Assembly: GCF_918698245.1 (NCBI RefSeq)
Contig: NZ_CAKKMS010000002.1
Location: 62,001-126,000 of the forward strand
Direction: 5' to 3'
Source: Pedobacter sp. Bi126
GTDB lineage: Bacteria > Bacteroidota > Bacteroidia > Sphingobacteriales > Sphingobacteriaceae
DNA length: 64,000 nt
Below are positions 47,261 through 56,053 of the stretch, piece by piece. The position numbers were made by a program, and so were the translations under genes. Each line of letters starts with the position of its first letter. Within the stretch, counting starts at the first letter, position 1. A model generated the notes under the pieces. That model saw nothing but the letters and a program-made list of their open reading frames with translations. It made no database searches and was not told the DNA's origin.

Positions 47261-49801
47261 ATGAAATATTATCTAACCAATAATCCTTTTATGAAAATAA
47301 TATTTACCTCAATCTATTTTCTGGTTTCCTGTCTATCTATTCATACTTTAAATGCCCAGAATTTAACTGAATTCAATAAAAAACCCTTAAAACAGCATGT
47401 TTATGTGCAATTGCCCATAGGGGGTATTAAAGCCAAAGGATGGTTGTTAAAGCAACTAGAGCAGCAAAGAGATGGTGCAACGGGAATGGCAGAAGAGTTA
47501 TACCCTGAAAAAGATAATCTGGGCAAAAATTCCGATTGGCTGGGAGGCGATGGGAATGGATGGGAGCGGGTACCATATTATGTTAAAGGTTTGGTAGCAT
47601 TGGCTTATACCTTAGATGATCCTATACTAAAAACAAAAGCACAAAAGTACATCGATTGGACTTTGAACAATCAACAAGCCAACGGATTATTCGGCCCACC
47701 GAAAATGAAAGATTGGTGGCCGCGCATGCCAATGATGTACGCTTTGCAAAGCTATTACGAGGCCACAAATGATAAAAGGGTAATTCCTTTTCTCTCAAAA
47801 TATTTCAAATATGAACTGGCTAATCTTGATAGCGATCCATTAAAGGAATGGGGTAAATCAAGAGCAGGCGATAATATGGAAATAGCCATTTGGCTTTACA
47901 ATAAAACCGGCGATCAGGATTTATTACGACTTGTAGAAAAGTTAAAACAACAGGCATACCCTTGGATCGATATTTATAGCAACAACGGGTTTTACTTTTT
48001 TGGTGATGATTTTCAGCCAAAACATATGGTTAATGTAGCTCAAGCCTTAAAATTCCCAGTGCTTTATGCTCAACTTCAAGATCATGCTTCTAATCTTGAA
48101 GCACTTTCCAAAGGCATAGTGCACATTATGCACGACCATGGTCAGCCAGAAGGTTTAGGTTCAGGAACTGAATTTCTGGCGGGTACAAGCAGCGTAGAAG
48201 GAGTAGAAACCTGTACTGTGGTAGAATGGATGCAGAGTTTAGAAACTGCGGCAAAGGTTATTCACGATGTCAGTATTGGTGATCAGTTGGAAAAAATAGC
48301 CTTTAATGCTTTACCTGCACAGTTTAGCAGGGATTTTAAAAACCATTCTTATTATACATTACCCAATCAGGTTCAAAGCGTTCATGGGGAGCATGGCTTT
48401 AATCAAGATTATAGTTCAGGGATTGTTTCTAGTCCTTATTCCGGTTATGGCTGCTGCCGCTATAACATGCACATGGGCTGGCCTTATTTTGTAAAAAGCA
48501 GTGTAGTGGCTACCCCCGAGAGAGGTTTGGCAGTAATTACTTATGGCCCGATGGAAATAGAAACTGTAGTAGCCAACAATAAAAAAATAAAAATTACCGA
48601 AGAAACCAATTATCCCTTCGAAGAACAGATCAGGTTAAAAGTGGGGCTTACCACTTCTACATCCTTTCCATTGATTTTAAGAATCCCTGCGTGGAGTGTA
48701 AAACCAAGTGTTAAATTAAATGGAACTATATTAAAAGGAGTAAAAGCCGGTGAAATGTTTACCATACCCCGCGAATGGAAAGATCAGGATCAATTAGAAC
48801 TGAATTTCCCGATGCAAATTACTACTCAGGCTCAAGTAAACAATTCCGTTAGTGTAGAACGTGGGCCTATTGTGTATGCATTAGAAATTAAGGCAGCAAA
48901 TAAGGTAACCAAAACACATCCGGTTGCTGGCTTTACAGATTACGAAATCCGTCCGGAATCGGCATGGAACTATGGTTTAGTATTAGATAAAGGTAATTTA
49001 AGCAACGTCAATGTGGTGAGCGCTACAATGCCCGAAAATCCTTTTATTGCCGCGAATGCACCGGTTAAATTAAAGGTTCAGGCAAAAAAGATTCCGTCTT
49101 GGACGCTAGGGTACAACAAAGTAGCTGCTTTTGATGTGCCTTTTAGTCCAATTTCTTCAACCGAAAAACAGGAAGAGATTACCTTGGTACCTTATGGGTC
49201 TGAAAATATACGCCTAAGCTGTTTTCCTGTAATCGGTCAGCCAAAAAAAATAAATAAGGCTTTGGTCGAAAATTTTGATCAGGGAATGGCCAATAATTGG
49301 GTTTTTTATGGAGGTGGTTGGTTTTGGAAAGATGGACAGGTTAATTCGGCATCGAACGCAGGCTCAGGTGGTTATGGTATAAATGGATCTAAATATGTAG
49401 CTAATGGAACAGATTTTAAAGATTTTACTTACCAGGCTAATGTTAAAATCAATACTGCCGGTGATGCTGGTTTAATGTTCAGGGTTTCTGACCCGGCAAT
49501 CGGTGCCGATGCTTACCAAGGGTATTATGTGGGTTTGGATCAGTCTAATGGAACGGTACTGTTGGGAAAAGCTAACGGACAAAAATGGACCGTTATAAGT
49601 TCAGGGAAATATCCTGTTGAAATAAACAAAATGTACACCTTAAAGATAGTGGCGAAAGGAGATAAATTTGATGTTTTTATAAACGGGTCGGCAAAATCCA
49701 TTCTTTCTGCAACAGATAGTCAATATCAATCTGGTAGTATAGGATTAAGAACGTATAAAGCTTTGGCTAGCTTCGATTCGGTAAAGATTAACGCTTTTTA
49801 A
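47261..49801 (+). CDS. Secreted GH127-type (DUF1680) protein with C-terminal lectin-like module
   Basis: The frame starts at 47261; a second ATG at 47291 would give a tighter signal peptide ending LNAQ and may be the true start. The GH127-like (alpha/alpha)6 domain covers about 40-640. Numbering from 47261, VETC (E316, C318) and GCCRYNMHMGWPYF (C398, C399) match the Glu/Cys/Cys/Cys zinc site of known beta-L-arabinofuranosidases, whose nucleophile is the first Cys of the pair. The last 180 residues (from about 665) form a concanavalin-like module (AGLMFRVSD, YQGYYVGLDQSNGTVLLGKANG, GSIGLRTYKALASFDSVKI). It may remove beta-L-arabinose from plant glycans; activity on another substrate is possible. 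Confidence 0.85.
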   Translation: MKYYLTNNPFMKIIFTSIYFLVSCLSIHTLNAQNLTEFNKKPLKQHVYVQLPIGGIKAKGWLLKQLEQQRDGATGMAEELYPEKDNLGKNSDWLGGDGNGWERVPYYVKGLVALAYTLDDPILKTKAQKYIDWTLNNQQANGLFGPPKMKDWWPRMPMMYALQSYYEATNDKRVIPFLSKYFKYELANLDSDPLKEWGKSRAGDNMEIAIWLYNKTGDQDLLRLVEKLKQQAYPWIDIYSNNGFYFFGDDFQPKHMVNVAQALKFPVLYAQLQDHASNLEALSKGIVHIMHDHGQPEGLGSGTEFLAGTSSVEGVETCTVVEWMQSLETAAKVIHDVSIGDQLEKIAFNALPAQFSRDFKNHSYYTLPNQVQSVHGEHGFNQDYSSGIVSSPYSGYGCCRYNMHMGWPYFVKSSVVATPERGLAVITYGPMEIETVVANNKKIKITEETNYPFEEQIRLKVGLTTSTSFPLILRIPAWSVKPSVKLNGTILKGVKAGEMFTIPREWKDQDQLELNFPMQITTQAQVNNSVSVERGPIVYALEIKAANKVTKTHPVAGFTDYEIRPESAWNYGLVLDKGNLSNVNVVSATMPENPFIAANAPVKLKVQAKKIPSWTLGYNKVAAFDVPFSPISSTEKQEEITLVPYGSENIRLSCFPVIGQPKKINKALVENFDQGMANNWVFYGGGWFWKDGQVNSASNAGSGGYGINGSKYVANGTDFKDFTYQANVKINTAGDAGLMFRVSDPAIGADAYQGYYVGLDQSNGTVLLGKANGQKWTVISSGKYPVEINKMYTLKIVAKGDKFDVFINGSAKSILSATDSQYQSGSIGLRTYKALASFDSVKINAF

Positions 49802-49875
49802 CATCGGTTCAGGCCGGTATTGAACTTTGCGGCAAGGAATTTGTTAACCTATTATCAATAAATAAAAATAAGATT

Positions 49876-50739
49876 ATGAAATTATACAAATCAATTCCTA
49901 TAATGCTCTTTGCCATTACGCTTGCAGCTGGTTGTGTAAGCAATAAGAAATATGCAGAACTTCAGGATACCTATTCTAAGCTAAGAGAAAGGAACCAGGA
50001 GTTAAGTAATAAATATCAGGATAGCCAACGCGAGCTTAGCGGCAGCACCAGCAGGGTTAAAAGTTTGGAAGAGCAGATCGCATCAGAAAAAGCCAATGTA
50101 ACCGCATTGCAGGATGCTTTGAACAAATGTTTAAATTCTAGTAGCCAGGGCAATGTTAACATTTCGAAACTGGTTGATGAAATTAACAGTTCGAATAAAT
50201 ACATCAAACAATTGGTAAATGCCAAAAATAAAAGCGATTCGCTTAATATGGTGTTAACCAATAATTTAACCCGTTCATTAAGCAGAGAAGAACTTGGAGA
50301 TGTTGATGTTCAGGTGCTTAAAGGTGTAGTTTATATCTCTTTGGCTGATAACATGTTATACAAATCTGGTAGTTATGAGGTTTCTGATAAAGCTGGAGAA
50401 ACATTGAGTAAAATCGCCAAAATCATTAAAGATTACGATACTTACGATGTGCTGATTGAAGGTAATACCGATAATGTGCCTATCGCTCAAACCAATATCC
50501 GAAACAACTGGGATTTAAGTGCCTTGCGTGCTTCATCAGTGGTTCAGGTATTGCAAACTAAATATGCTGTCGATCCTAAGCGATTAACCGCAGGTGGACG
50601 TGGTGAATTTAATCCAATTGCTGATAATACAACGGCAGGAGGGAAAGCAAAAAACAGACGTACACAGATCATTATTACACCTAAGTTAGATCAGTTTATG
50701 GATCTGATCGGAAAAGCGCCTGAACAGTCTCAAAAATAA
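49876..50739 (+). CDS. OmpA-family lipoprotein with coiled coil
   Basis: The 287-residue protein has lipobox LAAGC at about residue 20. A predicted coiled coil spans about 28-90 (repeated Glu/Gln/Lys/Leu heptads such as YSKLRERNQELSNKYQDSQRELS). The OmpA-like domain occupies about 150-275: DNMLYKSGSYEVSDKAGETL, DVLIEGNTDNVPI, NWDLSALRASSVVQVLQ and AKNRRTQIIITP. It would anchor to peptidoglycan while the coiled coil spans part of the periplasm. It forms a single-gene unit ended by a strong terminator. Confidence 0.92.
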   Translation: MKLYKSIPIMLFAITLAAGCVSNKKYAELQDTYSKLRERNQELSNKYQDSQRELSGSTSRVKSLEEQIASEKANVTALQDALNKCLNSSSQGNVNISKLVDEINSSNKYIKQLVNAKNKSDSLNMVLTNNLTRSLSREELGDVDVQVLKGVVYISLADNMLYKSGSYEVSDKAGETLSKIAKIIKDYDTYDVLIEGNTDNVPIAQTNIRNNWDLSALRASSVVQVLQTKYAVDPKRLTAGGRGEFNPIADNTTAGGKAKNRRTQIIITPKLDQFMDLIGKAPEQSQK

Positions 50740-50760
50740 ATCAGAAATAATAATCATTTT

Positions 50761-50795
50761 AAAGGGTTGAAATTAATTTTTCAACCCTTTTTTAT
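50761..50795 (+). terminator. Rho-independent terminator after the OmpA lipoprotein gene
   Basis: AAAGGGTTGAAA (50761-50772) and TTTCAACCCTTT (50779-50790) form a perfect 12-bp stem with a 6-base loop, followed by further T residues. Confidence 0.93.
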
Positions 50796-50830
50796 TTGTA
50801 AAACTTTCTCTTTTCCCTTTTATATTTTGC

Positions 50831-50838
50831 TAATTTTG
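50831..50838 (+). promoter_or_regulatory. TAnnTTTG -7 element of the HPP gene
   Basis: TAATTTTG matches the Bacteroidota -7 consensus exactly and lies 20 bases before the ATG at 50859, just after the preceding terminator. No -33 TTTG at the usual 19-21-base distance is visible. Confidence 0.55.
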
Positions 50839-50858
50839 CACGCGCTCCAGTACGGGTT

Positions 50859-51440
50859 ATGAGAAAACGGATAAGAAAACACCTTCGCACAGCAAAATAC
50901 ATCGTTTACAAAGAAACTTTAATCGATTTTAAAGAACATGTTTGGACATTTATTGGAGCGTTTCTAGGTATTGGCATTATTGGCTTACTCCATTCTAAAT
51001 ACTTTACCGCCAACGATAACCTGTTTCTCATCGGTTCATTTGGAGCCTCATCGGTACTTATTTATGGAATTATAAACAGCCCATTGGCACAGCCGAGGAA
51101 TTTAATCGGTGGGCATGTGGTTTGTGCATTGGTAGGCGTTACCGTTCATAAACTTATTCCCGGCGAAGTGTGGTTATCTTCTGCCTTGTCAGTTTCTTTA
51201 TCTATTGTATTGATGCAGATTACCAAAACACTGCATCCTCCAGGTGGAGCTACCGCACTAATAGCCAATATCGGGTCAGCTAAAATCCATTCGTTAGGTT
51301 ATTTGTACGTACTGTGCCCGGTTTTATCTGGCGCTAGTATTTTACTGTTAGTCGCTATAATGATAAACAACAGAACATCGCATCGCAGTTATCCTAATAA
51401 TAAAAAATGGTATAGGATTTGGCATCGCTATCGCAGGTAA
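50859..51440 (+). CDS. HPP-family integral membrane protein
   Basis: The 193-residue protein has four hydrophobic segments and the HPP-family signatures: GSFGASSVLIYGIINSPLAQPRNLIGGHVVCALVGV and TLHPPGGATALIANIG, which contains the family's name motif. N- and C-termini are basic. Some HPP proteins transport nitrite in cyanobacteria and plastids; in this organism the role is unknown. Length matches the bacterial single-domain form. It is a single gene. Confidence 0.9.
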   Translation: MRKRIRKHLRTAKYIVYKETLIDFKEHVWTFIGAFLGIGIIGLLHSKYFTANDNLFLIGSFGASSVLIYGIINSPLAQPRNLIGGHVVCALVGVTVHKLIPGEVWLSSALSVSLSIVLMQITKTLHPPGGATALIANIGSAKIHSLGYLYVLCPVLSGASILLLVAIMINNRTSHRSYPNNKKWYRIWHRYRR

Positions 51441-51578
51441 AATATATCTGCATAGCGATCCATCGCATTGATGAAAAGATTTAAAACCATCTTATTTAAA
51501 TGCAAAGAAGTACTGGCCGTCGTTAATACGCTAAATGAAATATAATTTTCTAATCAGATAATTATACCGATTTAAAAA

Positions 51579-51779
51579 TCAGGAAATGCTGATGTTTTTC
51601 TTTTGCTGGTTTAAATAAGCCGTAATTTGATTTAACATAATGCTTCTTGTTGCCCTCACCGCAGATTTCAAAACTTCAGAACTTACGCCTAAACGCTTAG
51701 CCCAATAATTTCGATCTGTTTCTTCGGATAATAAGATGATTTCTTCTTTAATGCTCGGGGTTTGGATGAGATTTTTCAT
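51579..51779 (-). CDS. DUF3606-like small protein
   Basis: The start is placed at the ATG ending at 51779 (MKNLIQTPS), giving 66 residues; an upstream in-frame start adds 12 hydrophobic residues and is less likely. The core SEETDRNYWAKRLGVSSEVLKSAVRATRS resembles DUF3606, a small helical family common in Proteobacteria and Bacteroidota. The function is unknown. About 290 AT-rich bases between it and the next gene hold nothing I recognise. Confidence 0.6.
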   Translation of the reverse strand: MKNLIQTPSIKEEIILLSEETDRNYWAKRLGVSSEVLKSAVRATRSIMLNQITAYLNQQKKNISIS

Positions 51780-52071
51780 GATTGGGATGATTAATTCAAT
51801 TAATAACACGCACAAGCTCGATTTGGTTCAATAAAAATAGTTTTTTTTATTTATAATAACAATTTGTAAACCAGTTGTTTGAAAAAAAAATAACGTTTCA
51901 ATCATAATTAAAATGAAGTCAAAATCGTTCATTCTCTTCTATTAATTCGTTTTAGTAATCATAAAAGGTATATGAAATATTAATAATTATACAAAAAAAT
52001 AATTTTATGTATTTTTAATTATACGTAAAATCACTATAATTGCTTATTATTTATAAAAAAAATATTCTGTA

Positions 52072-52287
52072 ATGGGCGATATGAGGAAGGGAGACGTTAC
52101 TCAAATTGACTTTGAATATGGACACGGAATCATTATTGACGAAAATGGCCAGGATATTCACTTTCAATTAGATAATATATCTGATCAAATTAATATAAAT
52201 TCGAAAATAATTTTTGAAATAGAATTACACAAACGTGGCTTGGTAGCGGTTAACGTTAAGTTGGAAATGGAAGAAATAAGAGGTTAG
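52072..52287 (+). CDS. Small cold-shock-like beta-barrel protein
   Basis: The 71-residue protein reads like a divergent cold-shock domain: KGDVTQIDFEYGHGIIIDENGQDIHFQLDNI aligns by eye with the K-W-F-x-x-x-K-G-F-G-F-I and V-F-V-H-x-S-x-I pattern, followed by NSKIIFEIELHKRGLVAVNVK. The aromatic RNP residues are mostly replaced, so nucleic-acid binding is uncertain. A start at 52081 (MRKGD) is also possible. It is preceded by very AT-rich DNA and converges on the histidine kinase. Confidence 0.6.
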   Translation: MGDMRKGDVTQIDFEYGHGIIIDENGQDIHFQLDNISDQININSKIIFEIELHKRGLVAVNVKLEMEEIRG

Positions 52288-52321
52288 TTTCACTTGCCCA
52301 AAGCAAATTAATGTTAAACAT

Positions 52322-54175
52322 TTATAGGTCATTTGCAGCGGGTAAGCTGAAATAAAATGTAGAACCTTTACCCAATTTGCTTTCTGCCCAAATTTTTCCC
52401 TGATGTCTTTCAATTACTTCGGCACAAATATACAGGCCAACTCCAAATCCTGCAATTGTTTTAGTGTCGGGGCTGTCTACGCGGTAAAAACGGTCAAAAA
52501 GTTTGGGTATATCATTTTCCCTAATGCCTATACCTTCATCTTCCACACTAACAACTACATAATCCTTTTGTGTTTCGCACTTTATTGCAATTAAAGAGTT
52601 CTTTTTTGAGTATTTCGCTGCATTTCCAATCAGGTTAGTGATCACATTGCCGATTTTCTCCATATCGGCATTTACAATCATTTCTTCCGTACCAATCACT
52701 TGGATGAAATGGCTGGGTAAAACAATTCTATTTTCTTCAGCTATGGTTTTAATTAAATGAACTAGGTTAAAATTTGTTTTGTTCAATAAAATTTTGCCAG
52801 CTTCTAGCAAGGATACATTTAAAAAGCCATCAATCATTAACGACATTCTTTTTAGCTGAATATTTATCTTATCAAGTATCTGAATAGTGAAGTCGTTATC
52901 CGTTTCTTTAAATTTATGCTGTAAAAGTTGTACATAAGCACTTAACGATGTTAGTGGAGTTTTAAGCTCGTGACTTACCATACCGATAAAGTCGTTTTTT
53001 CTAATTTCGTCCTGTTTATGTTCTGTAATATCCAAAACAGCTCCGGCAATATAAACGGCTTTTCCTTGTTCGTTATAATAGGCTTTTCCTGCCGTTCTTA
53101 ACCATTTGCTTTTAGTGCTTATGCCATTCAAATTAATCTGATATTCGATGTTAAAAGCATTTCGGTGGTGTAATGCACGTCTGATGCCACTGGTAAGGTG
53201 CCCGATGTCTTCCATAGATATAAGTGATTTGGCTTCTTCTATACCCAGCCTGTTATTTTCCAGTTCGTAAATTTGCTGTGCCCTTTCCGATAAAAGTATT
53301 TGTTTGCTTCCCAGATCGATATTCCATGAACCCATTTCTGATGCATCCATGGCTATTTTTAAAATGTCTTTAGCTTTAAGTAGTTCTTTTTTAAAATTTA
53401 CCTGCTCCGTAATATCTTTAATAATCACTAAAATTCTGCTTACTTCATTTTTATCATTTTTTAACGGCTCATAAAAAGCTATAAAATAACCATCTGAAAT
53501 AGGTGTCGAAATTTTTAATTCATTGATTGTTAAGGGATGGCCGTTTTTAAAAATATCTTTAACATGCGCTACAAGTGCTTGTTGTTTTTCGAGCTCTGGT
53601 CGTGCCTTTTCTTGTGGAATCCCGATTACTTCTTTCCTTGTCTTGCCCCAAAGTTTTAATATATTATCGTTAGCATATTCTGTAATAAGCTCCGGACCTT
53701 TTAATACGCACATGCCCAGAGGAGCCTGCTCAAAAAATCCTCTAAAACGTGCTTCACTTTCTGAAAGTTCAAATAAAATATGCTCAAGGTCATTTTCGTC
53801 TAACGGAATTTCCCTTAATGAACAGATGATATATTCAACCGGGCGATCGTTTTGTAATACCGGCGAGAATTCCAATTCCCATTTAACATTTGGCGAGTTA
53901 GAATAGATGGGATGAATAACCAGCGTAGCTTTTGCTTTAAGCTCACTTACTTTCTGAACTGTTTTAATCAGAAGTACCTTTTCAGCAGCAGACAGGAGAT
54001 TTGGGATAATGTTAATATCATAGAACTTTAATTTTCCTCCAACCCGCCCTATTAAAGCTTGGTAAGCATCGTTATGTTCTACCACCACCAATATCGGCTT
54101 TACCTTAAAAATAATTATGGGGTTCTTGGAATGTTTTAACAGTGCTTTTAAGAATGGAGAGGCTAAATCTATCAT
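52322..54175 (-). CDS. PAS-domain sensor histidine kinase
   Basis: The start is the ATG ending at 54175; the longer frame begins with TTG that belongs to the promoter -7 element. The 617-residue protein has no clear membrane segment. Three PAS-like regions (about 10-125, 140-260, 272-390: ARFRGFFEQAPLGMCVL, ASEMGSWNIDL, IAGAVLDITEHK) precede a HisKA domain (GMVSHELKTPLTSL, H402) and an ATPase domain (NLIGNAAKYS, DEGIGI, FDRFYR, GFGVGLYI). There is no receiver domain and no adjacent response regulator, so it is an orphan kinase. It is probably a cytoplasmic redox or small-ligand sensor. Confidence 0.94.
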   Translation of the reverse strand: MIDLASPFLKALLKHSKNPIIIFKVKPILVVVEHNDAYQALIGRVGGKLKFYDINIIPNLLSAAEKVLLIKTVQKVSELKAKATLVIHPIYSNSPNVKWELEFSPVLQNDRPVEYIICSLREIPLDENDLEHILFELSESEARFRGFFEQAPLGMCVLKGPELITEYANDNILKLWGKTRKEVIGIPQEKARPELEKQQALVAHVKDIFKNGHPLTINELKISTPISDGYFIAFYEPLKNDKNEVSRILVIIKDITEQVNFKKELLKAKDILKIAMDASEMGSWNIDLGSKQILLSERAQQIYELENNRLGIEEAKSLISMEDIGHLTSGIRRALHHRNAFNIEYQINLNGISTKSKWLRTAGKAYYNEQGKAVYIAGAVLDITEHKQDEIRKNDFIGMVSHELKTPLTSLSAYVQLLQHKFKETDNDFTIQILDKINIQLKRMSLMIDGFLNVSLLEAGKILLNKTNFNLVHLIKTIAEENRIVLPSHFIQVIGTEEMIVNADMEKIGNVITNLIGNAAKYSKKNSLIAIKCETQKDYVVVSVEDEGIGIRENDIPKLFDRFYRVDSPDTKTIAGFGVGLYICAEVIERHQGKIWAESKLGKGSTFYFSLPAANDL

Positions 54176-54196
54176 AAATTTAAGTTGACACTTTTT

Positions 54197-54227
54197 CAAA
54201 TATAATCGTTAAGCAGTTAATCACCAA
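54197..54227 (-). promoter_or_regulatory. Consensus promoter of the histidine kinase gene
   Basis: On the minus strand TTG (54227-54225) is followed by 20 bases and TATATTTG (54204-54197), an exact match to the Bacteroidota -33/-7 consensus. The ATG lies 21 bases downstream of the -7 element. Confidence 0.75.
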
Positions 54228-54761
54228 CCGATTTGTAAGGATGATATAATATTTATCATACAGAACGGTATAAATAGTAAGTGTGCTGTTTTTCTGTTTG
54301 ATTGTAAGTTGTTGTGGTTCAGTATTTTTATTCTTATTTAGTTCTTGGTCTATTATCGTTAATATGGTGCTTATAAAAAATGGTATATAATATTTCGTTT
54401 GCTCTTCAGTTACGAAAGGGCACTCATTGGAGATTATATTTGCAAAATGGCCTTAATATTTTTATCCGATCGAATTGATTTTATGTTATATCAATATGAA
54501 AAAATTGTAAAGTCAAAAGTGTAAAAATCAATAGCCTAATTATAAAATAGGACCTTACTTGCCGATTATGACTGATTTGTAAGACAATCTTAAGCGAGAA
54601 TTTATTAAAAATGATGTCTTTTTAAGTAGAATAAAAGCTTTTATGTGTTTTTTATGTAAAATTATTTGTCTGATAATCAGTATTTTATGTTTTGTTTTTA
54701 AATTAAATGTTTGATTTAAGCGATTTAACATTTCTTGCTAAATTTTTTTTAAAAATTTATA

Positions 54762-54840
54762 TATATTTGTTCTTACCCTTTCGAGGGTATGTTTTTCATA
54801 GGTAGATGTAGGGTCAGAACAATGTTCTGGCCCTTTTTTG
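54762..54840 (+). ncRNA. Candidate small RNA with own -7 element and terminator
   Basis: TATATTTG (54762-54769) is an exact -7 match. The predicted transcript of about 65 bases begins near 54774. It contains a small hairpin TACCCT-TTCG-AGGGTA (54774-54789) and ends in AGGGTCAGAAC / GTTCTGGCCCT (54819-54843 region, 54819-54834 plus T run to 54839), a stem with one G-U pair followed by six T. A separate consensus promoter for ubiX follows, so this need not be a leader. The nearest -33 TTG is 24 bases upstream, slightly far. The surrounding gap (54205-54873) is otherwise AT-rich without genes. Confidence 0.42.
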
Positions 54841-54869
54841 TTTTAATGGATTTAGAAAAACTATTTTTG
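54837..54869 (+). promoter_or_regulatory. Consensus promoter of ubiX, near-leaderless
   Basis: TTTG (54837-54840), 21 bases, TATTTTTG (54862-54869). The first ATG of ubiX is at 54874, four bases after the -7 element, so the transcript would start at or just after that codon; the second ATG at 54877 may be used. The -33 TTTG overlaps the T run of the upstream terminator. Confidence 0.65.
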
Positions 54870-54873
54870 TGCT

Positions 54874-55443
54874 ATGATGAAAAAGAAAGTGATTGTTGCG
54901 GTTACAGGTGCCAGCGGATCTATTTATGCAAAGGTTTTATTTGACCGGTTATTAACATTAAAAGATCAGATTGAGACAGTTGGTGTAGTGATGAGCGATA
55001 ATGCAAAAGCGGTTTGGCAATTCGAACTTGGAAACCAGGATTATAACCATTTTAAAGACTTTACCTTTTATAACAAAAACGATTTTAATGCTCCTTTTGC
55101 CTCAGGATCGGCAAAATACGATACCATGATTATCATTCCTTGTTCTATGGGAACTTTGGGTAGGGTAGCACATGGAATATCGAACGATTTGATTTCGAGG
55201 GCAGCAGATGTTGTGTTAAAAGAACGCAGGAAATTAATAGCTGTAGTAAGGGATACCCCGTTCAGTTTAATCCATATCAACAATATGAAAACCGTAACTG
55301 AAGCGGGTGGAATCATCTGTCCGGCCAATCCTTCTTTTTATAGTTTGCCTCAAACAATAGAAGAAGTTGCCGGCACGGTAATTAGCCGGGTATTAGATCT
55401 GGCAGGTTTTGATCAGGAAAGTTATCGTTGGCAGGAGCAGTAA
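54874..55443 (+). CDS. ubiX: UbiX-type flavin prenyltransferase
   Basis: The 189-residue cytoplasmic protein is expected to prenylate FMN with dimethylallyl phosphate, making the cofactor of UbiD-type decarboxylases. Signatures: VAVTGASGSIYAKVL near the N-terminus, IIPCSMGTLGRVAHGISNDLISRAADVVLKERRKL, VVRDTPFSLIHINNM and PANPSFYSLPQTIEE. Length is normal. The start could be 54874 or the next codon at 54877. The next gene begins 50 bases later. No ubiD is in the window. Confidence 0.96.
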   Translation: MMKKKVIVAVTGASGSIYAKVLFDRLLTLKDQIETVGVVMSDNAKAVWQFELGNQDYNHFKDFTFYNKNDFNAPFASGSAKYDTMIIIPCSMGTLGRVAHGISNDLISRAADVVLKERRKLIAVVRDTPFSLIHINNMKTVTEAGGIICPANPSFYSLPQTIEEVAGTVISRVLDLAGFDQESYRWQEQ

Positions 55444-55493
55444 TTGTTATTTTGCCAAAGTTTAGATATTTTTGATTAATTTAAAATCATTCC

Positions 55494-56039
55494 ATGAAAT
55501 TATATTTACGCTCTATCTTATGCTGTGCAGTGTTATGTGCTTTTTTTTCTCAGGTTAAGGCCCAGCAGGATTTTCTGATTAATTCAAAAAATGACACTTT
55601 AAAAGGTGAAATAAAAAAACAGTTTATTGGTTTTTATCGGTTCAAGCCAGAGGGAGGTACCAGCTTTAATAAAATTCCAATCCGCGAAACCAAAGAATTT
55701 TATAAAGTAGAAAAAGAGATAAATTATCTCGTTAAAGTACGCCCTGACAAAAGCAGTCCAGACTTTTTACAAAGATTGGTTAAAGGTAAAATTGATTTGT
55801 TCGAATATTACAGACAAAGTGGGAATAATCAATACGTGGTGATCTGGTATGCCAGCAAACAAAACGGACAATTGTTTGAAGTGAAAAGTAACCAGATCTT
55901 TGGTTCGCGGAAGGAGCGGAAAGATAGTATGTATAATTTAATAGCTGACAATCCAGGTTTGCTGGAAAAATTTAAAAAAGATGATAGTTATAGCTTTGAA
56001 GCCGTAAAAGAATGCATTAAACTATATAATTCAAACTAA
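55494..56039 (+). CDS. Secreted protein of unknown function
   Basis: The 181-residue protein has a signal peptide ending VKAQ (residue 24). The mature part is polar, with a pattern of short strands (DFLINSKNDTLKGEIKKQFIGFYRFKPEGG, INYLVKVRPDKSS, KGKIDLFEYYRQSGNNQYVVIWYASK) and a charged helical end. I recognise no family. Proteins beginning with a NSKNDTLKGEI-like stretch are common in Bacteroidota as uncharacterised periplasmic proteins. A 47-residue lipoprotein frame follows 14 bases later. Confidence 0.7.
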   Translation: MKLYLRSILCCAVLCAFFSQVKAQQDFLINSKNDTLKGEIKKQFIGFYRFKPEGGTSFNKIPIRETKEFYKVEKEINYLVKVRPDKSSPDFLQRLVKGKIDLFEYYRQSGNNQYVVIWYASKQNGQLFEVKSNQIFGSRKERKDSMYNLIADNPGLLEKFKKDDSYSFEAVKECIKLYNSN

Positions 56040-56053
56040 ATAGCCGATACCCC

